In this document: positions 14,405 through 21,387 of the stretch, in pieces
Numbering within the stretch: position 1 is the first letter of the stretch
Layout: each line of letters starts with the position of its first letter
Assembly: GCF_003248605.1 (NCBI RefSeq)
Contig: NZ_QFPF01000014.1
Coordinates: forward strand, 1-38,251
DNA: 38,251 nucleotides
From: Microbacterium sp.
GTDB taxonomy: Bacteria > Actinomycetota > Actinomycetes > Actinomycetales > Microbacteriaceae
Reading direction: 5' to 3'
Notes under the pieces: generated by a model
Database searches by the model: none
What the model saw: only the letters and a program-made list of their open reading frames with translations
What the model was told of the DNA's origin: nothing
Position numbers and translations under genes: made by a program

Positions 14405-15774
14405 CGAAGAAGCTGGCCATCGGAATGTTCCAGAACGGCCGCGCCCGCGGCACCTGGAGAATGCCCGGACGCGCGGACGAGCCGAATTTCACCGACCTCG
14501 AATACTGGGTCGACCTCGCTCGCCGGTGCGAGGCGGCCGGGGCGGACTTCCTCTTCCTCGCCGACTCGTACGGGTACCCCACGCTCGATGGCGCGGTGAT
14601 CCCGACCGCGATCGAGCGCGACGTGCAGTTCTCCACAGTGGACTCGCAGATGCTCATGTCGGCGCTGGCCGCCGCCACCTCGACCCTCGGACTCGTCACG
14701 ACGGTGTCGACGATGGCCGAGAAGCCGCCGATCGTCGCGCGGCAGTACCGTTCGCTCGATCACTTCTCCAAGGGCCGGATGGGCTGGAACGTGGTCACGG
14801 GTTCCGCGCAGGCGGGCTCCGCCCTGCTGTTCGGCGAGCCGCTCATGCCGCACGATGACCGGTACGCGCTCGCCGACGACCACGTGCAGCTGTCACTGAA
14901 GCTCTGGGAGGGATGCTGGGCCGACGACGCCCTCGTGAAGGATGCCGACACCGGCATCTGGGCCGATCCCGGGAAGGTCCAGGAGGTCGTCCACGATGGC
15001 CCGTACTTCTCATCGCGGGGCGTGCTCGTGACCCCGCCCAGCCCTCAGGTGACACCGACGCTGTTCCAGGCGGGAGCCTCGAGCGCGGGGCGGGAGCTTG
15101 CCGCGACATATGCCGAGGCCGTGTTCCTCGCGGCCGAGTCCAAGGCGCTGGCCGAGCAGATCTCCGACATCCGCCGTCGCGCCGAGGAGAAGGGCCGCGG
15201 ACGCGACGCGGTCAAGTGCCTTATCGCCGGCACGTTCCGCATCGCGGACACGGAGGAGGAGGCGCGCCGGGCGCACGCGGAGCAGATCGCCGGCATCTCG
15301 CTGGAGTTCGCCGCCACCACCTACGCCTACTTCACGGGCATCGACCTGCTCTCCCTCGATCTCGACAAGCCGATGCCCGCCGCCGCCGCGAACACCGATA
15401 ACGGACGCACGAACGTCGAGCGGTTCCTCGGACCCGATGCCCCGACGGTGCGCGAGATCATCGAGGAGTTCCGCGCGAACGGCGTGATGGGCAAGCCGTT
15501 CCTCGGAACCGTGGAGCAGGCCGTCGATCAGGCGGTCGCGCTGATCGAGGAGACCGACGCCGACGGCTTCCTGGTGCAGCCCGACCCCGATGGTGGACAC
15601 GACATCTTCTTCGACAAGGTCATGCCCGAGCTGCGTCGTCGCGGCCTGATCAAGGACGAACTGCCCGGCACCACGCTGCGCGAGCATCTCTTCGGCGAGG
15701 GCTGTGTGCGGCTGCCCGACACCCACCCGGGCGCGGCGTTCCGGCAGAGCGCGATGGCGGCCGCCGCGCGCTGA
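14401..15774 (+). CDS. NtaA/DszA-type FMN-dependent monooxygenase 4
   Basis: A 457-residue enzyme arising with its upstream neighbour by tandem duplication. It starts MTKKLAIGMFQNGRARGTW; GRMGWNVVTGSAQAGS replaces GRIGWNIVTGAGQNAS, and TPTLFQAGASSAGRE replaces TPMLFQAGTSGPGRD, so active-site-lining residues differ modestly. AGGAG lies 6 nt before the ATG, which overlaps the previous stop. It is the last gene of this unit, followed by a GC hairpin. The need for four such enzymes in one locus suggests several successive oxygenations or a family of related substrates. Confidence 0.88.
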   Translation: MTKKLAIGMFQNGRARGTWRMPGRADEPNFTDLEYWVDLARRCEAAGADFLFLADSYGYPTLDGAVIPTAIERDVQFSTVDSQMLMSALAAATSTLGLVTTVSTMAEKPPIVARQYRSLDHFSKGRMGWNVVTGSAQAGSALLFGEPLMPHDDRYALADDHVQLSLKLWEGCWADDALVKDADTGIWADPGKVQEVVHDGPYFSSRGVLVTPPSPQVTPTLFQAGASSAGRELAATYAEAVFLAAESKALAEQISDIRRRAEEKGRGRDAVKCLIAGTFRIADTEEEARRAHAEQIAGISLEFAATTYAYFTGIDLLSLDLDKPMPAAAANTDNGRTNVERFLGPDAPTVREIIEEFRANGVMGKPFLGTVEQAVDQAVALIEETDADGFLVQPDPDGGHDIFFDKVMPELRRRGLIKDELPGTTLREHLFGEGCVRLPDTHPGAAFRQSAMAAAAR

Positions 15775-15781
15775 CGTCGAC

Positions 15782-15806
15782 GGGCGCCCGCGACGGCGCG
15801 GCGCCC
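15782..15806 (+). terminator. Hairpin after monooxygenase 4
   Basis: GGGCGCC (15782-15788) and GGCGCCC (15800-15806) pair perfectly around an 11-nt loop, 7 nt after the stop codon. No U-tract. Likely the end of the catabolic locus. Confidence 0.6.
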
Positions 15807-15839
15807 GTGTCCGCGCATTCCCCGCACTCCCGCACGAGA

Positions 15840-15984
15840 CCCCCTCGGGACGCTCTCTTGGGGAGACCGTGCGACCCGAGGGGGCCCGTAAACGAGAAGG
15901 GGACGCCGTGTGCCCCCGTTGGGGACCGGCGGCACCCGCTGCTGGGGACAGCGGTGACGTGGAAGGCCCCTCCCCACCGCCAGG
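15840..15984. other. Structured G-rich intergenic element
   Basis: CCCCCTCGGG (15840-15849) and CCCGAGGGGG (15875-15884) are a perfect 10-bp inverted repeat enclosing a smaller TCTC/GAGA hairpin. Downstream come CCGCTG/CAGCGG around CTGGGGA (near 15936-15954) and a G/C-run hairpin at about 15905-15932. GGGGA occurs four times (at about 15860, 15899, 15921 and 15944). No protein-coding frame is convincing on either strand. It could be a non-coding RNA or a regulatory element; no known family is recognised. Confidence 0.35.
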
Positions 15985-16129
15985 CTAGGCGAGCGCGGGG
16001 TCGGCGTCGAGAGTGTATGCCGAGACGTTCACGGACGGATCTGGTCGGGCACCAGCACGCATGAATTCCAGCGCCAGACTGAACGCGCACGCTCGCGGTC
16101 ATTCCCTTGTCCGGCGTGGGCGCAATCTC

Positions 16130-16149
16130 CGCCGCGCGGGGGCGCGGCG
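16130..16149. other. Perfect 8-bp GC hairpin upstream of the lipid-kinase gene
   Basis: CGCCGCGC (16130-16137), loop GGGG, GCGCGGCG (16142-16149), followed by AAAGGGG. It could act as a terminator or attenuator. The rest of 15985-16196 shows no gene or clear motif. Confidence 0.4.
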
Positions 16150-16196
16150 AAAGGGGTGTCGTCGACGTACCCCGCGGGCCTCCGCGGCAGGCATGA

Positions 16197-16230
16197 TGGG
16201 CAGTGGGCAGTGGGCAGTGGGCAGTGGGCA
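16197..16230 (+). repeat. Heptamer tandem repeat (TGGGCAG) x4.9
   Basis: Four complete copies of the 7-mer TGGGCAG plus six further bases, without a mismatch, end 32 nt before the ATG of the next gene. It lies in the presumed 5' untranslated region. Confidence 0.9.
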
Positions 16231-16262
16231 TCAGGCCCGGACGTGGCAGAGGAAGAGGCCGA

Positions 16263-17195
16263 ATGAGCGCGCACATCGCGATCGTGTGGAACCCGTCGAA
16301 GACCGAGAAGCAGGTGCTCGAAGAGGGTCTCGCAGCCGCGGCCGGCGAAACCGAGATCTCGTGGTGGGAGACGACCCCCGAGGATCCGGGGCAGGGCGCC
16401 ACGCGCCGGGCGCTCGAGGCGGGCGCCGACCTCGTCATCGTCGCGGGCGGCGACGGCACCGTGCGCGCCGTCGCCGAGGCGCTCGCCGATGCGTCATCGG
16501 ATGCCGAGCTCGGCATCGTGCCGCTGGGCACCGGCAACCTGCTCGCCCGCAATCTGGGAGTGCCGATCAACGACGTCTCCGCCGCGCTCGCCCGTGTGTT
16601 CGAGGGCGGGGCGACCCCGGTCGACGTCGGCTGGGTGGATGTCGAGCTCGAGCGCGGCTCGGAGCGCCATGCGTTCGTCGTCATGATCGGCTTCGGCATC
16701 GACGCCCACATGATCGCCGAGACCAACGACGACCTCAAAGACAAGGCGGGGTGGCTCGCCTACGTCGAATCCCTCGGCCGCGCGCTGCAGGCGAGTGACA
16801 TCGTTCCGTTCCATCTGACAGCCGATGACCAGCCGGGCCGCGACGAAGAGGGTCACACCCTGCTGATCGCCAACTGCGGCACGCTCCAGGGCGGTCTGAC
16901 CCTGCTGCCCGATGCCGACCCCTCGGACGGCGAGCTGGACTACCTCCTGCTCAGCGCCGAGGGGTTGGGGGAGTGGGCGGGCACGCTCAAGACCATGGTG
17001 TGGGACAACGGTCTCAAACGTCTGATCAGCGACAAGAGCGAGACCACGAGCACGGATGCCGTCACCCACGCTCGCGCGAAGAAGATCAGCGTGAGCCTGC
17101 CCGAGGTGCGCGCCTTCGAGATCGACGGCGAAGAGATCGGCGAGACCCGCGAGTTCGCGGTGACGGTGCAGCCGGCCGCGATCCGGGTGCGGTGA
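16263..17195 (+). CDS. Diacylglycerol kinase-family lipid kinase
   Basis: A 310-residue soluble kinase of the DAGK catalytic family (YegS/DgkB type), which phosphorylates a lipid alcohol with ATP. Motifs: AIVWNPSKT (phosphate-loop start, residues 6-14), VAGGDGTVRAV (60-70, nucleotide binding) and IVPLGTGNLLARNLGVP (about 85-101). Later come IGFGIDAHMI and a C-terminal IDGEEI (substrate-site acid). The ATG at 16263 has GGAAGAGG 4 nt upstream. The actual lipid is unknown. The gene ends 13 nt before the convergent IclR gene and has no evident link to the catabolic locus. Confidence 0.87.
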   Translation: MSAHIAIVWNPSKTEKQVLEEGLAAAAGETEISWWETTPEDPGQGATRRALEAGADLVIVAGGDGTVRAVAEALADASSDAELGIVPLGTGNLLARNLGVPINDVSAALARVFEGGATPVDVGWVDVELERGSERHAFVVMIGFGIDAHMIAETNDDLKDKAGWLAYVESLGRALQASDIVPFHLTADDQPGRDEEGHTLLIANCGTLQGGLTLLPDADPSDGELDYLLLSAEGLGEWAGTLKTMVWDNGLKRLISDKSETTSTDAVTHARAKKISVSLPEVRAFEIDGEEIGETREFAVTVQPAAIRVR

Positions 17196-17208
17196 GCACG
17201 CCGCCCTC

Positions 17209-17976
17209 CTAACGGGCGCCCGCGGCGGCGCGTGAGATCGCGAGCGCCGCGGTGCGCAGCGAGCCCGCGTGCTCCTCGACCTGGCGGCGGGTGGTCGCGC
17301 CGGTGACCGAGATGGCGGCGATCGGCCGGGCCCCGGCATCCAGGATCGGCGCGGCGACGCAGAACAGGCCGGGGGAGGACTCCTCGAGATCGAAAGCGAC
17401 CCGGCGCGCCCGGATCTCGGCGAGCTCGGCGCGCAGGGCGACGGGATCGACGAGGGTGTGGGGGGTCAGCGCGCGCAGCGGCGCCGCGAGCACATCGTCG
17501 ATCTCGTGCTCGGGGCTGAACGCGAGCAGGGCCTTGCCGAGACCCGTGGCGTGCACGTCGCCACGACCGCCGAGGCGCGTGTGCGGGATGCGGTGCGCGG
17601 CCTGGGAGATCTTCTCGAGATACACGATCTGGCTGCCCTCGCGCACCGCGAGATTGACGGTGAGGCGGGTGAACTCGCTGAGGTGATGCGCGAAGGGCAG
17701 CGCGGCGTCGCGCAGGGTCGCCTGCGTCGGCGCGAGGGTGCCGAGCTCGAACAGTCGGACTCCGACCTGCACCCCCGCGCCGCGTCGCTCGAGAGCCCCG
17801 TGGGCCAGCAGCTGCCCGACCGTGCGGTGGACGGATGACTTCGGGATGCCGGCGCGCCGCGAGATCTCGCGCACGCCCATGACGCGGTGGTGCTCGTCGA
17901 AGCTGCCGAGGATCGCCATGACGGTGTCGACGGCGCTGCGGCCGGCATCCGTGTCCGGCTGAGGGGGACGGGTCAT
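17209..17976 (-). CDS. IclR-family transcriptional regulator
   Basis: A 255-residue regulator. The N-terminal winged helix (about 15-75) contains MGVREISRRAGIPKSSVHRTVGQLL. The C-terminal GAF-like effector domain is signalled by GRGDVHATGLGKALLAF and the late DLEESSPGLFCVAAPI with ISVTGATTR. Transcribed divergently from malate synthase G with only 59 nt between start codons, so it most likely controls that gene, perhaps sensing glyoxylate or an allantoin-pathway compound, as AllR/IclR relatives do (inference). ATG 17976 is preceded in frame by a GTG at 17979; both fit a leaderless start behind TAGGAT. Confidence 0.87.
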   Translation of the reverse strand: MTRPPQPDTDAGRSAVDTVMAILGSFDEHHRVMGVREISRRAGIPKSSVHRTVGQLLAHGALERRGAGVQVGVRLFELGTLAPTQATLRDAALPFAHHLSEFTRLTVNLAVREGSQIVYLEKISQAAHRIPHTRLGGRGDVHATGLGKALLAFSPEHEIDDVLAAPLRALTPHTLVDPVALRAELAEIRARRVAFDLEESSPGLFCVAAPILDAGARPIAAISVTGATTRRQVEEHAGSLRTAALAISRAAAGAR

Positions 17977-17984
17977 CACCGCCG

Positions 17985-17990
17985 ATCCTA
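17985..17990 (-). promoter_or_regulatory. -10 box of a leaderless promoter for the IclR gene
   Basis: TAGGAT on the minus strand lies 5 nt before GTG 17979 and 8 nt before ATG 17976. There is no ribosome site, so a leaderless transcript is the simplest reading. Confidence 0.5.
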
Positions 17991-18035
17991 TGCGCCTGCG
18001 ACGATCGGCGGGTCCCCGAAACGAGGAGATCCGCC

Positions 18036-20216
18036 GTGACCGAGTACGACGACATCGCCGGCATCCGCGTCGCGCCCGAACTGCGCACGTTCATCGAGCA
18101 CGAGGCGCTGCCGCACTCGAGCCTCACGCCCCGCGCCTTCTGGGAGGGCGTCGCGACCCTCGCCGCGGAGTTCGGACCCCGCACGCGGGCGCTCCTGGCC
18201 GAGCGTGATCGCCTGCAGTCCGAGGTCGACGACTGGCACCGCGCCCACCCCGGTCCGATCGAGGACCCGGCGGCCTACCGCTGGTTCCTCCGGCGCATCG
18301 GGTATCTCGTCGATGCGCCGGCGACGGATCCGATCGTCACGACGACGGGCGTCGATGACGAGATCGCCGTGCTCGCCGGGCCCCAACTGGTCGTGCCCGT
18401 CACGAACGCGCGCTATGCGCTGAACGCCGTGAACGCGCGCTGGGGCTCGCTCTACGATGCGCTGTACGGCACCGACGCGATTCCCGGCACCGCGGACGGA
18501 CCCGGCTACGACGGCGCGCGCGGAGCCCTCGTCGTCGAGTGGGTGCGTGATCTGCTGGATCGTGCGGTTCCGCTCGCGTCGGGGAGCCACCGCGACACGG
18601 TCCGTTACCGCGTGGTGCGCGGCCGGCTCGAGGCGTCCCTGCTCGACGGTGCTCACGCCGGGCTCGCGGACGCGGGTGCGCTGCGCGGGTACATCGGCGA
18701 CCCCGATCGCCCCGATGCGGTGCTGCTGCGCCACCACGGCCTGCACATCGACATCCGCTTCGACCCGCAGAGCATCGTCGGCGCCGCCGATCCGGCGGGC
18801 ATCGCCGACGTCGTGCTCGAGTCGGCCCTCTCGACGATCGTCGATTTCGAGGACTCCGTCGCGACCGTGGACGCGTCCGACAAGGTCGCGGCGTACCGCA
18901 ACTGGCTGGGCCTGAACCGCGGAGATCTCTCCGAGCGACTCGCCAAGGGTGGTCGCGAGATCACCCGGACCCTGGCCGATGACCGCCACTACACCGCGCC
19001 GGACGGGACGGGGCTGACGGTGCCCGGTCGCGCGGTGATGTTCGTACGCAACGTCGGGCATCTCATGACGACGGACGCCGTGAGGGATGCCGGGGGTGAA
19101 GAGATCGGCGAAGGTCTGCTCGACGCGATCGTGACGTCGCTGTGCGCGCTTCCGGGCCGAGACGAGGCGAACCCGCGTCGAAACGGCGACCGCGGGTCGA
19201 TCTACATCGTCAAGCCCAAGATGCACGGCCCCGCCGAGGCGGCGCTGGCGCGCGACATCCTGATCGCCGTCGAGCGGATGCTGGAGCTGCCCGTCGGAAC
19301 GATCAAGATCGGCGTGATGGACGAGGAGCGGCGCACGAGCGTGAACCTCGAAGCCGTGATCGCCGAGGTCGCCGATCGCATCGTCTTCATCAACACGGGG
19401 TTCCTGGATCGCTCGGGTGACGAGATCCACACGGCGATGCTGGCGGGCCCGGTCGTGCCCAAGGCGCAGCTGAAGACCCAGGTGTGGATCGCCGCCTACG
19501 AGGACCGCAACGTCGACGTCGGGCTTGCGACGGGGCTCGTCGGACACGGTCAGATCGGCAAGGGGATGTGGGCGATGCCGGACCTCATGGCCGACATGCT
19601 TGCCCAGAAGGCGGCGCACCCGCGGTCCGGGGCGAGCACCGCGTGGGTGCCCTCGCCGACGGCCGCGACACTGCACGCCGTGCACTATCACGAGGTGGAT
19701 GTCGCAGCCCGGCAGGCGGAGATCTCGACGAGGCCGCGAGCATCGCTCGACCGGGTGTTGACGCCCCCGGTCGGCGACCCGGCTGCCTGGAGCGCCGAGG
19801 AGCGCCGGCGGGAGGTCGAGAACAACGTGCAGTCCCTGCTCGGGTACGTCGTGCGCTGGGTCGATCTCGGTGTCGGGTGTTCGAAGGTGCCCGACATCTC
19901 CGACGTCGGGCTCATGGAGGATCGCGCAACCCTGCGCATCTCGAGCCAGCTCCTGGCGAACTGGCTCCACCACGGCGTCGTCGAGGCGGACGTCGTGCGA
20001 GAGAGCATGCGCCGCATGGCGGCGGTCGTCGACGCCCAGAACGCCGCCGATCCTGCATACCGACCGATGTGCGACGACCTCGAGGGCAGTATCGCGTTCG
20101 CCGCGGCCACCGAGCTGGTCTTCGAGGGGGCCCGGCAGCCGAACGGCTACACCGAGCCGATCCTGCACCGTCGCCGTCGAGAGGCGAAAGCTGCAGCATC
20201 CGTCGCCTGCGTCTGA
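18036..20216 (+). CDS. glcB: Malate synthase G
   Basis: A 726-residue enzyme, the usual length of the G isoform, that condenses glyoxylate with acetyl-CoA to malate in the cytoplasm. Family stretches include GPQLVVPVTNARYALNAVNARWGSLYDALYG, the STIVDFEDSVATVDA segment, FVRNVGHLMTTDAV, IYIVKPKMHGPAE, IKIGVMDEERRTSVNLEA (catalytic glutamate region), DRIVFINTGFLDRSGDEIHT (Mg ligand region) and VPDISDVGLMEDRATLRIS. GTG start with GAGGAGAT 5 nt upstream. No isocitrate lyase is nearby, so glyoxylate may come from purine/ureide breakdown or glycolate. The neighbouring urea and urease genes favour the former (inference). It converges with a TetR gene 6 nt away. Confidence 0.95.
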   Translation: MTEYDDIAGIRVAPELRTFIEHEALPHSSLTPRAFWEGVATLAAEFGPRTRALLAERDRLQSEVDDWHRAHPGPIEDPAAYRWFLRRIGYLVDAPATDPIVTTTGVDDEIAVLAGPQLVVPVTNARYALNAVNARWGSLYDALYGTDAIPGTADGPGYDGARGALVVEWVRDLLDRAVPLASGSHRDTVRYRVVRGRLEASLLDGAHAGLADAGALRGYIGDPDRPDAVLLRHHGLHIDIRFDPQSIVGAADPAGIADVVLESALSTIVDFEDSVATVDASDKVAAYRNWLGLNRGDLSERLAKGGREITRTLADDRHYTAPDGTGLTVPGRAVMFVRNVGHLMTTDAVRDAGGEEIGEGLLDAIVTSLCALPGRDEANPRRNGDRGSIYIVKPKMHGPAEAALARDILIAVERMLELPVGTIKIGVMDEERRTSVNLEAVIAEVADRIVFINTGFLDRSGDEIHTAMLAGPVVPKAQLKTQVWIAAYEDRNVDVGLATGLVGHGQIGKGMWAMPDLMADMLAQKAAHPRSGASTAWVPSPTAATLHAVHYHEVDVAARQAEISTRPRASLDRVLTPPVGDPAAWSAEERRREVENNVQSLLGYVVRWVDLGVGCSKVPDISDVGLMEDRATLRISSQLLANWLHHGVVEADVVRESMRRMAAVVDAQNAADPAYRPMCDDLEGSIAFAAATELVFEGARQPNGYTEPILHRRRREAKAAASVACV

Positions 20217-20222
20217 GGGGGA

Positions 20223-20813
20223 TCAGGTGGTGACGCGGTTGCGGATGGGGTCGAGCATCGCTTCGGCCGCCCACCCGGCGGCATCCGCGATGTCGCGGCC
20301 GTCCATGCCGAACTCGCGCCGCATGGTCACCCAGGTCGCCGCCGAGTCGAGATGCGACAGCGCCGCGACAAGCGCGCGACGCTCGGCCGTGGACATATCA
20401 GGCACTTCGCCACGGAGCCTCTGATCGAGCTGCTCGCGACGAGGCGACGGGGCCGCGCCGCTCACGCCGCGCATCTGAGTCTCGGCGACGACGTGCGCCA
20501 GCTCGGGGCGCCGGTCATACGCCTCCATCGCCTCGCGGATCGCGAGCGGCACATCGAAGACGGACCGCATCGGCTCGCGCGCGAAGACGCTCTGCTCGAG
20601 CCACGCCGCTGTCGCCAGCAACAGATCGATGCGTGCGGCGTAATTACGGAACACCGTGCGCTCGCCGACTCCTGCGCGCCGCGCGATGAGCCGGAACGAC
20701 ACGTCGTCGGTGCCGATCTCCTCGATGAGTTCGGCGTACGCCGCGAGGATCGCCGCCTGCGTGCGGCCCAGGTCCCCGGGCGCTGCGGCGAGGTCGTCGT
20801 CGGGTGTGATCAT
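20223..20813 (-). CDS. TetR-family regulator (second of a coupled pair)
   Basis: A 196-residue regulator with the helix-turn-helix VSFRLIARRAGVGERTVFRNYAARIDLL at about 38-65. The ATG at 20813 overlaps the stop of the upstream TetR gene (ATGA), so the two are translationally coupled; a start 5 codons earlier is possible but would overlap further. It resembles its neighbour throughout (GVGERTVFRNY versus GVSERTVYRQY; AATWVTMRREFGMD versus AQFWARCRAGFDMD), a diverged tandem duplicate. The effector is unknown. Confidence 0.83.
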   Translation of the reverse strand: MITPDDDLAAAPGDLGRTQAAILAAYAELIEEIGTDDVSFRLIARRAGVGERTVFRNYAARIDLLLATAAWLEQSVFAREPMRSVFDVPLAIREAMEAYDRRPELAHVVAETQMRGVSGAAPSPRREQLDQRLRGEVPDMSTAERRALVAALSHLDSAATWVTMRREFGMDGRDIADAAGWAAEAMLDPIRNRVTT

Positions 20814-21379
20814 CCCGCGCTCACCCACGTCTGCGACGGCCGACCGCCCATCGCGAGATCAAGAGTCCCGTCGAAGATGTCGCCGATCTCTTCGGCGTCC
20901 ATGTCGAATCCTGCGCGGCACCGCGCCCAGAACTGCGCCGAGGCGAAGTAACGAAGCGTCGCGGCGACCCGCTGGAGATCGCGTGCATTGAGCGTGGGTG
21001 CGCGGGTCGCGAGCAACGCCTCGATCGCCCGCGTGAGGTAGCTGGTCTCCACGTCATCGGTCGGCGAGATCGTTGCCGCGCGCGCGCAGACGAAGGCGAA
21101 CGCGGGGGCTTCATCGAACCTTCGGAATCGCGCACGAATGGCTGTCCGGAACTCTTCGATCGTCACGAACGGGGGCACCGCGAAGTGCGTCTGCTCCACC
21201 CACGTCGCGAGAGCGGCCAGGAGATGCGAGCGCGTCGGGTACTGGCGGTAGACCGTCCGCTCCGACACCCCCACCGCGTCGCCGAGGGCACGGTACGAGA
21301 TGTCGTCGAAGGTCTGCTCCCGCAGCATCGCCGCGGCGCTGGCGAGGATGGCGGTCGCGGTGTCGACCGGCTCTGCCAT
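20810..21379 (-). CDS. TetR-family regulator (first of a coupled pair)
   Basis: A 189-residue regulator with helix-turn-helix ISYRALGDAVGVSERTVYRQYPTRSHLL (about 27-54). The ATG at 21379 is preceded by GAGG and lies 8 nt after the NCS1 permease stop, so it is co-transcribed with the permease. A pair of adjacent paralogous TetR proteins may heterodimerise or sense two related ligands (inference). The likely target is the permease or the urea operon. Confidence 0.84.
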   Translation of the reverse strand: MAEPVDTATAILASAAAMLREQTFDDISYRALGDAVGVSERTVYRQYPTRSHLLAALATWVEQTHFAVPPFVTIEEFRTAIRARFRRFDEAPAFAFVCARAATISPTDDVETSYLTRAIEALLATRAPTLNARDLQRVAATLRYFASAQFWARCRAGFDMDAEEIGDIFDGTLDLAMGGRPSQTWVSAG

Positions 21380-21387
21380 CACGGACC

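Noticed and set aside
16013..16262. Small coding frames on either strand upstream of the lipid kinase
   Set aside because: Arg/Ala-rich, no ribosome site, run through the heptamer repeat; judged non-coding.
17988..20168. Minus-strand frame of 726 codons opposite malate synthase
   Set aside because: Exact antisense shadow of glcB with no domain signal.
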